18,809 nt of DNA from JAXGPP01 sp964436865 (GCA_964436865.1 CAYTFK010000116.1:1-18809), one strand, 5' to 3'; numbered from the stretch's first letter, positions 1-7,351 are shown. Notes: a model not told the origin generated them from the sequence alone. Numbers and translations: made by a program.

Positions 1-894
1 ATAATCTTCGGCCAACCCGGCGGCGATCATGTCGCGCTTTCGCCGGTACGCTTCCATATGGCTGGTCACGTCGACGTGGAGCGCCTCGGCGGCGGCCCAC
101 TGGAACGGATGGGGCGAGCAGACGAAGCTGTACTGCTGCAGCTTGATCATCTGCTGGATTACCGCCGAAGGTCCGTGCGCGAAACCCACGCGCCAGCCCG
201 GCATGCCGTGCGACTTGGAGAAGCCGTCGATCACGAGCGTCTGGTCGTTATACTTCGCGGGGGAAACGAACGGCGCATCGTAGCAGAAGCTGCGGTAGAT
301 CTCGTCGCTCAACAGCACGACATTCCGTTCGGCCGCCAGTTGGGCCAGCCCGCGAATCTCCTCTTCGCCGCCCACCACACCGGTCGGATTGGCCGGGCTG
401 TTGAAGATGATCATCTTCGTTCGCGCCGTGATCGCCGCGCGGACGCGATCCAAGTCAATGCGGAAGTCCGGATAGGTGTCGATCAGCACCGCCTTGCCGC
501 CCACAACCTCCGGCAGTGCGGTGTACATGACGAAGTACGGATCGAAAACGATCACTTCGTCGCCCGGATTGACCAGCGCGAGCATGGCCAGCATCAGAGC
601 GCCGCTTGTGCCGCTGGTGATGAACACCTCGCGATCGGCGTGCCGCAGCTCGGCGTCGATCTGCGCCTGGATCTTGTCGCGCAGCACCGGCATTCCCTGC
701 GTCAGGGCATACCCGTTGCGGCCCTTTTCGATCGCCTCAATCGCGGCCCGTTTGACCTCCGGCGGGACGTCAAAGTCGGGCTGGCCGATCGAAAGATTGA
801 TCGGATTGGCGAGCTTCGCCCCGAGATCGAAGACCTTGCGGATTCCCGAGGCGTCAAAGCACTTCGTTCGTTCGGCGATCCAGCGTTCTGACAT
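1..894 (-). CDS. PLP-dependent class I/II aminotransferase (aspartate-aminotransferase-like), 3' end beyond window
   Basis: Fold-type I PLP enzyme that transfers an amino group between an amino acid and a 2-oxoacid in the cytoplasm. The frame is open from ATG at 894 to the window edge, giving 298 residues of a family that usually has about 390, so roughly the last 90 are missing. Visible motifs are NPTG at residues 169-172, SDEIY at 196-200 (Asp197 would contact the PLP pyridine nitrogen, Tyr200 the O3'), and FSKS at 225-228 with Lys227 as the Schiff-base lysine, followed by MPGWRVG at 231-237. The N-terminal IGQPDFDVP segment is typical of subgroup I aspartate/aromatic aminotransferases. Substrate cannot be decided from the sequence; aspartate, aromatic amino acids or an LL-diaminopimelate-type role are possible. 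A GGGCAGGG element sits just upstream of the start. The family call is firm; the substrate is not. Confidence 0.92.
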   Translation of the reverse strand, partial: MSERWIAERTKCFDASGIRKVFDLGAKLANPINLSIGQPDFDVPPEVKRAAIEAIEKGRNGYALTQGMPVLRDKIQAQIDAELRHADREVFITSGTSGALMLAMLALVNPGDEVIVFDPYFVMYTALPEVVGGKAVLIDTYPDFRIDLDRVRAAITARTKMIIFNSPANPTGVVGGEEEIRGLAQLAAERNVVLLSDEIYRSFCYDAPFVSPAKYNDQTLVIDGFSKSHGMPGWRVGFAHGPSAVIQQMIKLQQYSFVCSPHPFQWAAAEALHVDVTSHMEAYRRKRDMIAAGLAEDY

Positions 895-904
895 GGCCGT
901 GAGC

Positions 905-914
905 AGGGCAGGGG
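905..914 (+). repeat. KOPS-like element (AGGGCAGGGG), non-coding
   Basis: The octamer GGGCAGGG is at 906-913, between the aminotransferase start and the nucleotidyltransferase gene. It is the leftmost of ten copies, all on the + strand and pointing toward the dif-like site. On the transcribed strand it lies about 10 nt before the aminotransferase ATG, but it does not resemble a ribosome binding site. Confidence 0.65.
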
Positions 915-930
915 GGCGACAGTTGCGAAT

Positions 931-963
931 CGAAGAAACCGGCCGGCACACCGCCGACCGGCC
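931..963 (-). terminator. Possible terminator after the nucleotidyltransferase module
   Basis: GGCCGG (941-946) and CCGGCC (958-963) form an inverted repeat with an 11-nt loop. Read on the - strand it is followed by GGTTTCTTC, a short and interrupted T-rich tail. It lies about 80 nt past the stop of the nucleotidyltransferase gene. It is a weak candidate because the loop is long and the T-tract poor. Confidence 0.35.
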
Positions 964-1040
964 AAGCTGATCGATTCTACTTCGCTCCAGTCGCGCCGTC
1001 GAGGGCGGGAAAGCTGAAAGCCGAGAGTTGAAAGCTCGCG

Positions 1041-1628
1041 TCACTCGAGCTGCGCATCCCGCTCGGCCCGCTCGAGCAAATCGGCCACGCCCAGCTCGCG
1101 CGACCAGTGCCGCAGGTAGTCGCGGTCGAGCGCGCCATGCTGGACCTTGAGTACCCCAAGCACGTCAAGCCACTGTCGCTCTGAGATCTCGTCGCCCAGG
1201 CGGTACCATTCCAGCTTGCTGAGGATAACGTCCTCGGGAGCAGCCAGCCAGATTTCGGGAGCATCCGTCGCGTCGGCAAGTCGATGTCGTCTGGCACGTC
1301 GCAGGGCTTCGCGGTCGTAGGGTCGTGCTTTAGCCGCGAAAACGTCGACCTTGTACATCGTCGTGAGGTGGATCACGTTGAAGCAGGACCTTCGCTCGAT
1401 TGCCTCGGTCACTGCGCTTCGGCTGATGTAGTATTCTTGCTCAAGCGCCGCGACAAGACCGACGACGTGCGATTTCGTCAAGTCGGCCACGAGATCGACG
1501 TCGAGCGTGCTTCGCGGTGTGCCATACGCCGAACTCGCGATTGAACCGCCTACATAGTGCTTCGCGCCGAGTCTGTCGAATGCCTCCAATACCGCAGTGA
1601 TCGCGGCGATTGCACGCGCAATGCTCAT
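1041..1628 (-). CDS. Nucleotidyltransferase-fold protein (MNT/DUF6036-like)
   Basis: A 195-residue protein with the signature start of the polymerase-beta-type nucleotidyltransferase fold: YVGGSIASSAYG at residues 25-36, then LDVDLVAD at 42-49. The GGS turn and the Asp43/Asp45 pair match the family's GS...DxD metal-binding motif. A later segment around residues 120-145 (WLAAPEDVILSKLEWYRLGDEISERQWLDV) is typical of this subfamily. Proteins of this type are often standalone and occur as the MNT half of two-gene toxin-antitoxin modules. The ATG overlaps the stop of the upstream 82-residue gene as ATGA (1625-1628), so the two are translationally coupled. Fold assignment is good. Enzymatic activity and the toxin-antitoxin role are inference; a housekeeping nucleotidyltransferase is the alternative. 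Confidence 0.82.
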   Translation of the reverse strand: MSIARAIAAITAVLEAFDRLGAKHYVGGSIASSAYGTPRSTLDVDLVADLTKSHVVGLVAALEQEYYISRSAVTEAIERRSCFNVIHLTTMYKVDVFAAKARPYDREALRRARRHRLADATDAPEIWLAAPEDVILSKLEWYRLGDEISERQWLDVLGVLKVQHGALDRDYLRHWSRELGVADLLERAERDAQLE

Positions 1629-1873
1629 GGGACGGCATTTCCGACTGCAGTGCGGATCGCCTTGGCGAGATCCGCCCCATAATGTAGCTCGACGAACCTC
1701 AGTTTGACGGCATCCCCGGAAAGCGCCGCATCAGCCCGAGCTATCGCGCGCAAGGCGAGGCCGAAGGCGAAATCTGACATCTCCAATGCCATGTTAAGTC
1801 GTTGAGTCACGGTCGCCTGACGGAGGAGCTCGATCTGGACTCGTTCGGCTTCGGCAGAGGTGTCGGAGAGCAT
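1625..1873 (-). CDS. Small conserved-looking partner protein of the nucleotidyltransferase
   Basis: An 82-residue protein, predicted mostly alpha-helical, with no signal peptide or membrane segment. Its C-terminal half holds LRFVELHYGADLAKAI at residues 58-73. I recall similar short proteins carrying an 'elHYG..LA' tail encoded directly upstream of DUF6036-type nucleotidyltransferases in cyanobacteria and planctomycetes, but cannot confirm this here. Arg59 and His64 have the RX4H spacing of HEPN ribonucleases, which partner MNT proteins, although the protein is shorter than a usual HEPN domain and the match could be chance. It overlaps the nucleotidyltransferase start by 4 bp. Start ATG at 1873 follows a plausible promoter but has no clear Shine-Dalgarno sequence. 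No function is assigned. Confidence 0.75.
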   Translation of the reverse strand: MLSDTSAEAERVQIELLRQATVTQRLNMALEMSDFAFGLALRAIARADAALSGDAVKLRFVELHYGADLAKAIRTAVGNAVP

Positions 1874-1911
1874 GATCGTGGTCGCCCGTGAGCGGGTCTG
1901 TTTCTCTCACG

Positions 1912-1940
1912 ATTATCGCCGCCGGGTGTGCGGCGGGCAA
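1912..1940 (-). promoter_or_regulatory. Sigma-70-type promoter candidate for the nucleotidyltransferase module
   Basis: On the - strand, TTGCCC (1935-1940, -35-like) and GATAAT (1912-1917, -10-like) are separated by exactly 17 nt. This predicts a start near 1905 and a leader of about 30 nt before the ATG at 1873. The rest of 1874-2047 shows nothing else I can name. Confidence 0.42.
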
Positions 1941-2047
1941 CCGCGGGGAGGAGGCTATCGGCTTTCGGCCGTCAGCTCCTGGCCGTCGGGCGTTTGTCTG
2001 CGAATGCCGACCGTGAAAACTGATGGCTGACCGCCGACCCCTCCTCG

Positions 2048-3295
2048 CTACCGCACCTTGCAGGTGAAGCGAAGCACGCCCCCGTCGCCCGGCTTGAGCG
2101 GCTGGTCCAATTGCCAGCGGAGCATCAACGATTCGCCCTCGTTCTCGACGACCGAGAAAGCCGCGTCGCGGCTGCTCTGCGCCGTGTTGGGCACGTATTC
2201 CAGGCGCGTTGTCAGGCTGTCGAGGATGGTGACGTTGTCGATCGGCTGATTGCCGACGTTGTCGAACCGCAGCGTGAAGTCGACCGTGTCGCCAGGCTCG
2301 GCGAACTGGGTCGAGGCCACCTTGATCAGCCGCAGCTTGGGACGCGCCGGCGGCTCGTCTATCGTGTAGATGATGCCTGCCTGCACATCCTTCACCGCCT
2401 CGACGGCGTTCTGGCCGTTGAGTTGAATCTGGACCTTTTGCACGTTCGACCAGACGATTGCCGCGTCGGCCGCCTGCGCCAGGAACGGCATTTCTGCCAT
2501 CACGAACTGGCCATAACGGATCACCTGGAAGTCTTCGTAGGGCTTGAAGAAGTCCTTGAACCCCTGCGGGCTGAGAGTTCGCCCCAGCACGCCGTGGCCC
2601 TGCCAGCTTTCGTAGGTCGTCAGCAGGTCCTGGCCGATTTGCCCTTCCGGCATGATGTTCTGCTTGCTCGAATTGGCGGGCAGTGATTCTGCATGTTGAG
2701 CAAGGGATGCCGGCAGGTATATGCCCGCCGCAAGATCATGCTGCTCGTTCTGGCGAAGACTCACCACCTGGCGAACCGCGGCGAATCGTGGGCTGTAGAT
2801 GTGAACCCGGTTCGACGGCTCGATCATGGTGCAGCCGCCGAGCGTATCGTAATGCGCCACGGTGTCTTCAAGGTTCAATCCGCGGAGTTCGCGGTCCGGA
2901 GTAATGACGGTATGCGGAACTTGATCCCCGCCGTCCTCGAGGTATTCGTCCGCCGGCCAGGGCTGGCCAAAGCCGGGTGGCATCCACGGACCGGCCGCGG
3001 CGTAGGGCAGGGGAATGCCGCGTTCCATGCCCGGTGGTCCAAGGGCAGCGCCTTGGACGGCTCCTGGCGGCATCGCCATCGGCGGCAGGGCAGGGCAGGG
3101 GGCCATCGCCATTCCTTGCGGCGGGCAACTGTCGACGGGCATGGGGCTGGGGCCGCGGCAGGAGCAGAACCCGAGCATGGCGACGGCGGCCAGCCCCGCC
3201 CACGCGCGGGCCAGTCGCGCTCGCCTGGCGGTTGGCCGGACAAGTGCCTGCGACTCGGATACCGAACCTGTCACCCGATCAGTCCTACGTTTCAT
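2048..3295 (-). CDS. Exported DUF11-domain envelope protein
   Basis: A 415-residue protein with a basic N-terminus and a hydrophobic stretch at about residues 30-45 ending in cysteines (GFCSC), suggesting export and perhaps a lipoprotein, though the lipobox is imperfect. Residues 47-125 are rich in Pro, Gly, Met and Ala. The C-terminal 80 residues form a DUF11-type beta domain: DTVDFTLRFDNVGNQPIDNVTILDSL, then LEYVP, and the closing LKPGDGGVLRFTCKVR. DUF11 domains are common in surface proteins and carry no known catalysis. The middle 200 residues match nothing I recognise. It is the last gene of a three-gene set and its ATG overlaps the preceding gene by 11 bp, so coupled translation is likely. 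Role inferred: structural envelope component. Confidence 0.85.
   Translation of the reverse strand: MKRRTDRVTGSVSESQALVRPTARRARLARAWAGLAAVAMLGFCSCRGPSPMPVDSCPPQGMAMAPCPALPPMAMPPGAVQGAALGPPGMERGIPLPYAAAGPWMPPGFGQPWPADEYLEDGGDQVPHTVITPDRELRGLNLEDTVAHYDTLGGCTMIEPSNRVHIYSPRFAAVRQVVSLRQNEQHDLAAGIYLPASLAQHAESLPANSSKQNIMPEGQIGQDLLTTYESWQGHGVLGRTLSPQGFKDFFKPYEDFQVIRYGQFVMAEMPFLAQAADAAIVWSNVQKVQIQLNGQNAVEAVKDVQAGIIYTIDEPPARPKLRLIKVASTQFAEPGDTVDFTLRFDNVGNQPIDNVTILDSLTTRLEYVPNTAQSSRDAAFSVVENEGESLMLRWQLDQPLKPGDGGVLRFTCKVR
3004..3013 (+). repeat. KOPS-like element inside the DUF11 gene
   Basis: GGGCAGGG is at 3005-3012 on the + strand, antisense to the gene. It is read by the protein as part of IPLPY, so the octamer begins at the second base of a codon. 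Confidence 0.6.
3087..3101 (+). repeat. Two overlapping KOPS-like elements inside the DUF11 gene
   Basis: GGGCAGGG occurs at 3088-3095 and 3093-3100, sharing GGG in a 5-bp tandem of GGGCA. It encodes PCPAL in the proline-rich N-terminal part of the protein, in a different codon phase from the copy at 3005. Confidence 0.6.
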
Positions 3296-4088
3296 TGTTT
3301 CCGTTCTCCACGGCGGCGGGAGCGGTTGCCTGGGTCGGCATGGCGGGCTCAGCGCGCCGCGGTGGGAACTTCACCAGCGGCGGGCAGCCGAAAAGGAACT
3401 GCAGGTCGGGCCCCCGCTGGTCGTCGGGCACAAGCCCGCCGATTCGCAGGATGGCCATCGGTCGGCCCAGACCGTCGGCGATAGCCAGAGGATCCCGGCC
3501 GGGAGCGGCTTCGACCCAATTCTGAGCCATCCGGTCTTGGGCAACTGGCAACGCCATGTCAGGGTCTTCCAGATAGACTACCCGCGTGACAAACTTGCCG
3601 TCGAGCGCCAATTCGATATCGTCCTGCGTCAGCTCGACAAGCACGGGAAACCGCAGTTCCTGACCGCGCGGCGTGTAGAGCCGATTGACGACCTCCAGGG
3701 TCGGGTAGACTTCCAAGCCCGGATGGAGTGGAATGTTGGTGACGCGGAAACGGTACACCTGTCCGATAAGCATTCCGGCCCGAATCGGAGCCGGCTGAGC
3801 TGGACCGAAACCCCCTCCTTCCGCCAGCGAGATCGCCACTCCCTGGGGAGCCAGGATCTCGACTGGCTGGAAGAAGCCGGGCAGTGGTCCGCCGCGCTGG
3901 AGTTGCAGGCTGCCAATCGCTCCCGGTGGCATAGTGCCCTGGTGCAGGTAGTGGACGGGCGGCTCTTGAGCCCAGATCGCTGGAACCAGAGCCAAGCCGG
4001 CCAGAACCACTACGGCTGCTCTGCCGGCAACACATCGTCCCCAACTCGAAGCGGAGGACGGGCAGCGGGACAGGCGGACCTTATTCAT
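3285..4088 (-). CDS. Exported protein, paralogue of the upstream proline-rich lipoprotein
   Basis: From ATG at 4088 the product has 267 residues and opens with a signal peptide: MNKVRLSRC, a hydrophobic core around VVVLAGLALVPA, and a probable cleavage after AIWA. A longer start at 4136 adds 16 residues before the charged region and seems less likely. The central region aligns with the upstream gene: YRFRVTNIPLHPGLEVYPTLEV here against YRLKLTNIPARPGVELYPTLEV there, then GKFVTRVVYL against GNFVTKVIYL, then DPLAIADGLGRPMAILRIG against DPIVEADRRGAILGIVRLG. It lacks the other protein's long Pro/Gly C-terminal part. The stop overlaps the DUF11 gene start by 11 bp. No known family is recognised. 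Periplasmic or surface location is inferred from the signal peptide. Confidence 0.8.
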   Translation of the reverse strand: MNKVRLSRCPSSASSWGRCVAGRAAVVVLAGLALVPAIWAQEPPVHYLHQGTMPPGAIGSLQLQRGGPLPGFFQPVEILAPQGVAISLAEGGGFGPAQPAPIRAGMLIGQVYRFRVTNIPLHPGLEVYPTLEVVNRLYTPRGQELRFPVLVELTQDDIELALDGKFVTRVVYLEDPDMALPVAQDRMAQNWVEAAPGRDPLAIADGLGRPMAILRIGGLVPDDQRGPDLQFLFGCPPLVKFPPRRAEPAMPTQATAPAAVENGNNET

Positions 4089-4181
4089 CAGAGGAGTACC
4101 TGACTTGACGGCGGAAAGAACTGGCCGCTGGACCATCGCCGATCCACGCGGCCAGCTTTGAGCTACGACACTACCAGGACG

Positions 4182-5273
4182 TCATTGCATGACGGTGCCC
4201 GGTGGACAGGCGGCAGCGCCGCCCTGGATGATCTCACGCTTCTGTCCTATCGGCTGATGGAACAGCGCGCCGCCGGGCTGCGTCTTCTCGACGATAAAGG
4301 CGTGATTGGCCGGCTTGGGATAGCTCATGCCAGGATCCTGCCGAACGTCGATCCGCATGTGCTGGCTCGGTTGCGGAATGTGCATCGGCGTCCAGTTGAC
4401 CATCGTGTGATTCTGCAGGCCGGCGGGCACTCCGAATGGAACGTGCGGCGGGCCGGGCAGTCCGATGGGCGTGCCGCAGGTCGGCATTCCCCATTCGGGG
4501 CCGTTCACGCCGGAGATGTAGTTCGTTGGCGCCACCATGCCTGGAACCGGGCCGCCAGGGGCACCGGGAGGGCAGGGCAGGGGGCCGCCGGCGCCGATCG
4601 GGGCGGCATAGCCCGCTGCGGTGACTCCGCCTCCGGCCACTTCAAGATCTTTGTTGCCAAGCCGGACGATGCCCAGGATCGCTCCACGACGGTCGGCTTC
4701 GACAATCGGGTCGACGCCCGGATCAAGCCGTGTGCTGACAAGGGTTTCTACGCCCGCCAAGGCAAGTTCCTGGTATTCGGCGTCCGGAAGATAGATCACC
4801 TTGGTCACAAAGTTGCCGCTGAGCACCTGGTCCAAGTCTTCCTCGGTGAATCCCACCGGGATGGCGTTGTGGGCCAGGAAGGCGGCGGTGCGCGGCTGGG
4901 AGACGCCCACCTCCAGCGTCGGATACAACTCCACGCCGGGACGGGCAGGAATATTGGTCAGCTTCAGCCGGTAGATGGCGCCCTGCGGGAAGTTGTAGCG
5001 GGCAGGGACAACCAGCGGCGCGGAGTCGAATGCGCCGGGCGCGCCGACATCCCACTGGATCTGCGTACCTTCCGGACCCACGAACGCCACTTGGGACGGC
5101 ATGGGAGGAACCGCCACGGCCGGCGCATAGGTCATGACGCCGGGACCGGGGCCATCCACACCCGGGCCGGGGTGCATGATGCGTTCCGCCGGCGGCAACA
5201 CGTTCTGGTGCGGTCCCGTGCAACCCACGGCGACCGAGAGCACCGTCAACAAAAAGCACTTTCCAAGTCTCAT
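4182..5273 (-). CDS. Proline/glycine-rich lipoprotein, first gene of the envelope set
   Basis: A 363-residue protein with a short signal peptide (MRLGKCFLLTVLSVAVGC); AVGC at residues 15-18 is a plausible lipobox with Cys18 as the lipidated residue. Residues 25-60 are Pro/Gly/Val-rich. Residues 85-215 form the region shared with the next gene (TNIPARPGVELYPTLEV, GNFVTKVIYLPDAEY, DPIVEADRRGAILGIVRLGN). The C-terminal 140 residues are again rich in Pro, Gly, Met and Ala (CPPGAPGGPVPGM and similar), a low-complexity tail of the kind seen in planctomycete envelope proteins. Start ATG at 5273 follows a G-rich stretch (GGGGGG) that may serve as ribosome binding site. It heads a co-oriented set with the paralogue (93-nt gap) and the DUF11 gene. 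Function unknown; envelope structure or assembly is inferred. Confidence 0.83.
   Translation of the reverse strand: MRLGKCFLLTVLSVAVGCTGPHQNVLPPAERIMHPGPGVDGPGPGVMTYAPAVAVPPMPSQVAFVGPEGTQIQWDVGAPGAFDSAPLVVPARYNFPQGAIYRLKLTNIPARPGVELYPTLEVGVSQPRTAAFLAHNAIPVGFTEEDLDQVLSGNFVTKVIYLPDAEYQELALAGVETLVSTRLDPGVDPIVEADRRGAILGIVRLGNKDLEVAGGGVTAAGYAAPIGAGGPLPCPPGAPGGPVPGMVAPTNYISGVNGPEWGMPTCGTPIGLPGPPHVPFGVPAGLQNHTMVNWTPMHIPQPSQHMRIDVRQDPGMSYPKPANHAFIVEKTQPGGALFHQPIGQKREIIQGGAAACPPGTVMQ
4569..4583 (+). repeat. Two overlapping KOPS-like elements inside the lipoprotein gene
   Basis: GGGCAGGG is at 4570-4577 and 4575-4582. The antisense reading gives PLPCPP in the Pro-rich tail. This is the same 5-bp tandem structure as at 3087-3101. 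Confidence 0.6.
5000..5007 (+). repeat. KOPS-like element inside the lipoprotein gene
   Basis: A single GGGCAGGG on the + strand. It encodes VPAR in the conserved paralogous domain and uses the third possible codon phase, so all three phases are seen in this one set of genes. Confidence 0.55.
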
Positions 5274-5607
5274 CAGGTATCCCCCCTACTTATCGCCCGA
5301 GACGTGACTCACGATGCCTGTCCGGGGCAAGCACGAGCATCGGTCGAAATGGTCAACCTCACGACACACGCGGCCGGTTCTTCGAACGCCGTCGAACGCC
5401 GCAACACTGACGTGGACCCTTTTGGGCCAGCGCCATAAAATAGCCGGCCCCGCATCCTGCACGCCTCAGTCCAAGGCGCTTTGGCCCGCGACGGCGTCAA
5501 ACACGTTGTTTCCGCCATTCTGAGGCCCCTTGCGCAGGAGTTCCCTCTGGGGGAAAGTTCGGTTTGGTACAACACGATTCTTTGGCAAATCCCTTAGAAC
5601 CCCGAAA
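5274..5607. other. Divergent intergenic region, no gene
   Basis: This 334-bp gap lies between two divergent genes and must hold their promoters, but I find no convincing -35/-10 pair on either strand. It contains one perfect tandem duplication of the 10-mer TCGAACGCCG (5382-5391 and 5392-5401). Short frames here look like shadows. Confidence 0.5.
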
Positions 5608-6573
5608 ATGGCCACCAGATTACCGGATTTGCCAGACTCGGTTCGGGTGGGAGCGGTCTTAGTGGCTGTAGTGGCCTTTGCGGCGGTGGTTCTGGCGGGA
5701 GCGGTAATCCAGAGTGACTTTGCCGCCGAACCTTCTCAGCCACCGGACGCCCCCCAGTCGGCTGCCGCGCTGCAAGCCCAGCGCATCCTGGAACGTGCGA
5801 TATTGAACATGGAGGGCCGTCGATCCGTCTCAGCCAAGTTCCGGCAAAGCGTTGACCTGTTCGGCAAACAGCCCCTGGGCGCCGGCGTCTATCTGGAGCA
5901 GCGGTCGGAAAGCGGCCTGCTTTTCCGTCTGGAAATGCGGAGCCAGGCAGGCACCGAGCCGAGCAGCCTGACGGTGGTGTGCGACGGGCCACACCTCTGG
6001 AGTTACCGCGCATTCGGAAAGGAGGGGGCCGAGGAGCAGACACTCGAACGAGTCGACGTGCTCCGGGTGGCTCGCGCGCTGGAGGATGCGGGTCGCATGC
6101 CGCGGCCGGGCACGATTGGCGACTGGCCCGGGCTTGGTGGACTCGATCGCTTGCTCCGTGGAATTCGCGGCGTCTTTCAGTTTGATGCGGTTGAGCAGAC
6201 TCAACTTCGCCAGCAAATGCCGGTCTGGCGACTAACGGGCCAATGGCGCGGGATCGACGTAGCAGAGGAGGCCGGCGACTCGCTCGCGAAACCGCTGGAC
6301 CTTAAGAGTCTGCCACCTCAGGTGCCGCCGCGCGTGGCTATTTACCTCGGCCAGGAAGACCTCTTTCCCTACCGCATCGAGTATCTTGGGCTTGGCGGAT
6401 CGGGGCACGCTCGCAGCACGAAACCCCTGGTGACTGTCGATTTCTACGAAGTCAGTCTGAATGTCGCGATTCCACCCGCCCGATTCGTCTACAAACCCGG
6501 CGGCCTTGAATACACGGACGAGACGAAAGCTTTCTTGCGACGCATGGGAGTGGGCAAGGAGGGCGAGAAATGA
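5608..6573 (+). CDS. Membrane-anchored LolA-like protein
   Basis: From ATG at 5608 the product has 321 residues. Residues 13-35 are a strongly hydrophobic segment (VGAVLVAVVAFAAVVLAGAVI) acting as signal anchor or signal peptide, followed by a Pro/Ala-rich linker. The rest resembles LolA/outer-membrane-lipoprotein-carrier folds: an amphipathic helix (AQRILERAILNMEGRRSVSAKFRQ), alternating strands with LLFRLEM and SSLTVVCDGPHLWSYR, and late strands ending VSLNVAIPPARFVYKPGG, which is the typical closing 'I....F.y..P' of the family. LolA proteins carry lipophilic cargo across the periplasm; cargo here is unknown. An in-frame ATG at 5530 would add 26 residues rich in Arg and Phe and is less likely. 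It is divergent from the envelope genes, and a functional link with them is only a guess. Confidence 0.68.
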   Translation: MATRLPDLPDSVRVGAVLVAVVAFAAVVLAGAVIQSDFAAEPSQPPDAPQSAAALQAQRILERAILNMEGRRSVSAKFRQSVDLFGKQPLGAGVYLEQRSESGLLFRLEMRSQAGTEPSSLTVVCDGPHLWSYRAFGKEGAEEQTLERVDVLRVARALEDAGRMPRPGTIGDWPGLGGLDRLLRGIRGVFQFDAVEQTQLRQQMPVWRLTGQWRGIDVAEEAGDSLAKPLDLKSLPPQVPPRVAIYLGQEDLFPYRIEYLGLGGSGHARSTKPLVTVDFYEVSLNVAIPPARFVYKPGGLEYTDETKAFLRRMGVGKEGEK

Positions 6574-6654
6574 CGGGTGAAGGAGCTGGAGTGCAGGGAA
6601 GTGACCCGCGGGCATGCTCATGCAGTCGTCGTCGGGCCGACTTCTGCATTCCCT

Positions 6655-7275
6655 TCACGCGTCGGACAGGTGCAGGACAGAATTGAGTGTAAGGAGCTTC
6701 ATCTGGCCGTTGCGGTCGCGGATGATGTTCACACCACAATTGCTCTGTGGGATGGACCGGTAGCTATTCAAGGGCATGCCCAGGAGTTCGAGCAGGAAGA
6801 CGCGGTTCACCATGTTGTGGGCGACAATCGCGATGGTCTCACCCGTGTGCCGGCACAAGAGCTCCTTCATGGCCGGCACCACGCGATCCCTGACCTGCTC
6901 GAGGCACTCGCCCCCCAGGTAGGGATTCACGCAGGGGTTCTCGGAAAAGGCCCGGCAAGCCTCCGGACTGGTCTGCTCGACCTCTTCCCAGCTTAGTCCT
7001 TCCCATTGACCCACATCGACCTCAGTTAGCGCCTCGACCGATCGCACCTCGAGGCGGTGTGGTTCGGCGACGAGTTCAGCCGTCCGCCGCGCCCGCGCGA
7101 GCGGACTCGAGTAGACCACATTGAGCCGACAGTCTGCCATCAGACGACCTGTCTGCCGCGCCTGCTCCAGCCCATCAATGGACAGCGCCGGATCGGTTCG
7201 CCAGCCTTGCAGCCGGGGGGGCCGGGCGCGGTTGTTGTCGGTCGCCGCGTGGCGGATGAGATAAAGCAGGCACAT
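6655..7275 (-). CDS. Histidine phosphatase family protein (phosphoglycerate-mutase-like)
   Basis: A 206-residue cytoplasmic protein of the RHG branch. LIRHAATDNN at residues 6-15 supplies the phosphohistidine (His9) and Arg8. SSPLARARRTAE at 56-67 provides the conserved Arg. LTEVDVGQWEG at 83-93 holds the acid (Glu85). VAHNMVNR at 151-158 provides the second His (His153). The alpha-ribazole phosphatase/broad phosphatase subgroup fits by length, but substrate cannot be told; a 2,3-bisphosphoglycerate-dependent mutase is less likely because the protein is short. ATG at 7275 is chosen since the family begins directly with the first beta strand; the in-frame upstream stretch would run into pdxA. 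It lies downstream of pdxA with a 76-nt gap and may be co-transcribed. Its 3' end converges with the LolA-like gene across 81 bp. Confidence 0.88.
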   Translation of the reverse strand: MCLLYLIRHAATDNNRARPPRLQGWRTDPALSIDGLEQARQTGRLMADCRLNVVYSSPLARARRTAELVAEPHRLEVRSVEALTEVDVGQWEGLSWEEVEQTSPEACRAFSENPCVNPYLGGECLEQVRDRVVPAMKELLCRHTGETIAIVAHNMVNRVFLLELLGMPLNSYRSIPQSNCGVNIIRDRNGQMKLLTLNSVLHLSDA

Positions 7276-7279
7276 ATCC

Positions 7280-7294
7280 GGGGCAGGGCAGGGG
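7280..7294 (+). repeat. Two overlapping KOPS-like elements between pdxA and the phosphatase gene
   Basis: GGGCAGGG is at 7281-7288 and 7286-7293, in non-coding DNA immediately upstream of the phosphatase ATG at 7275. As at 905, the reverse complement CCCCTGCCCT precedes a - strand start codon by 9-10 nt. Confidence 0.65.
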
Positions 7295-7351
7295 AGCATC
7301 GGAAGGATAGGCGACCAGTAGTGGATGAAGAACGCTGGAGACGAAACGGAG

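Noticed and set aside
58..891. Long open frame on the + strand opposite the aminotransferase
   Set aside because: Arg/His/Asp-rich translation without any family motif; a shadow of the - strand aminotransferase in high-GC DNA.
3004..4583. GGGCAGGG copies as a by-product of proline codons in the envelope genes
   Set aside because: The same octamer is read in all three codon phases, also lies in non-coding gaps, and reverses strand right of the dif-like site while gene direction there stays the same (-).
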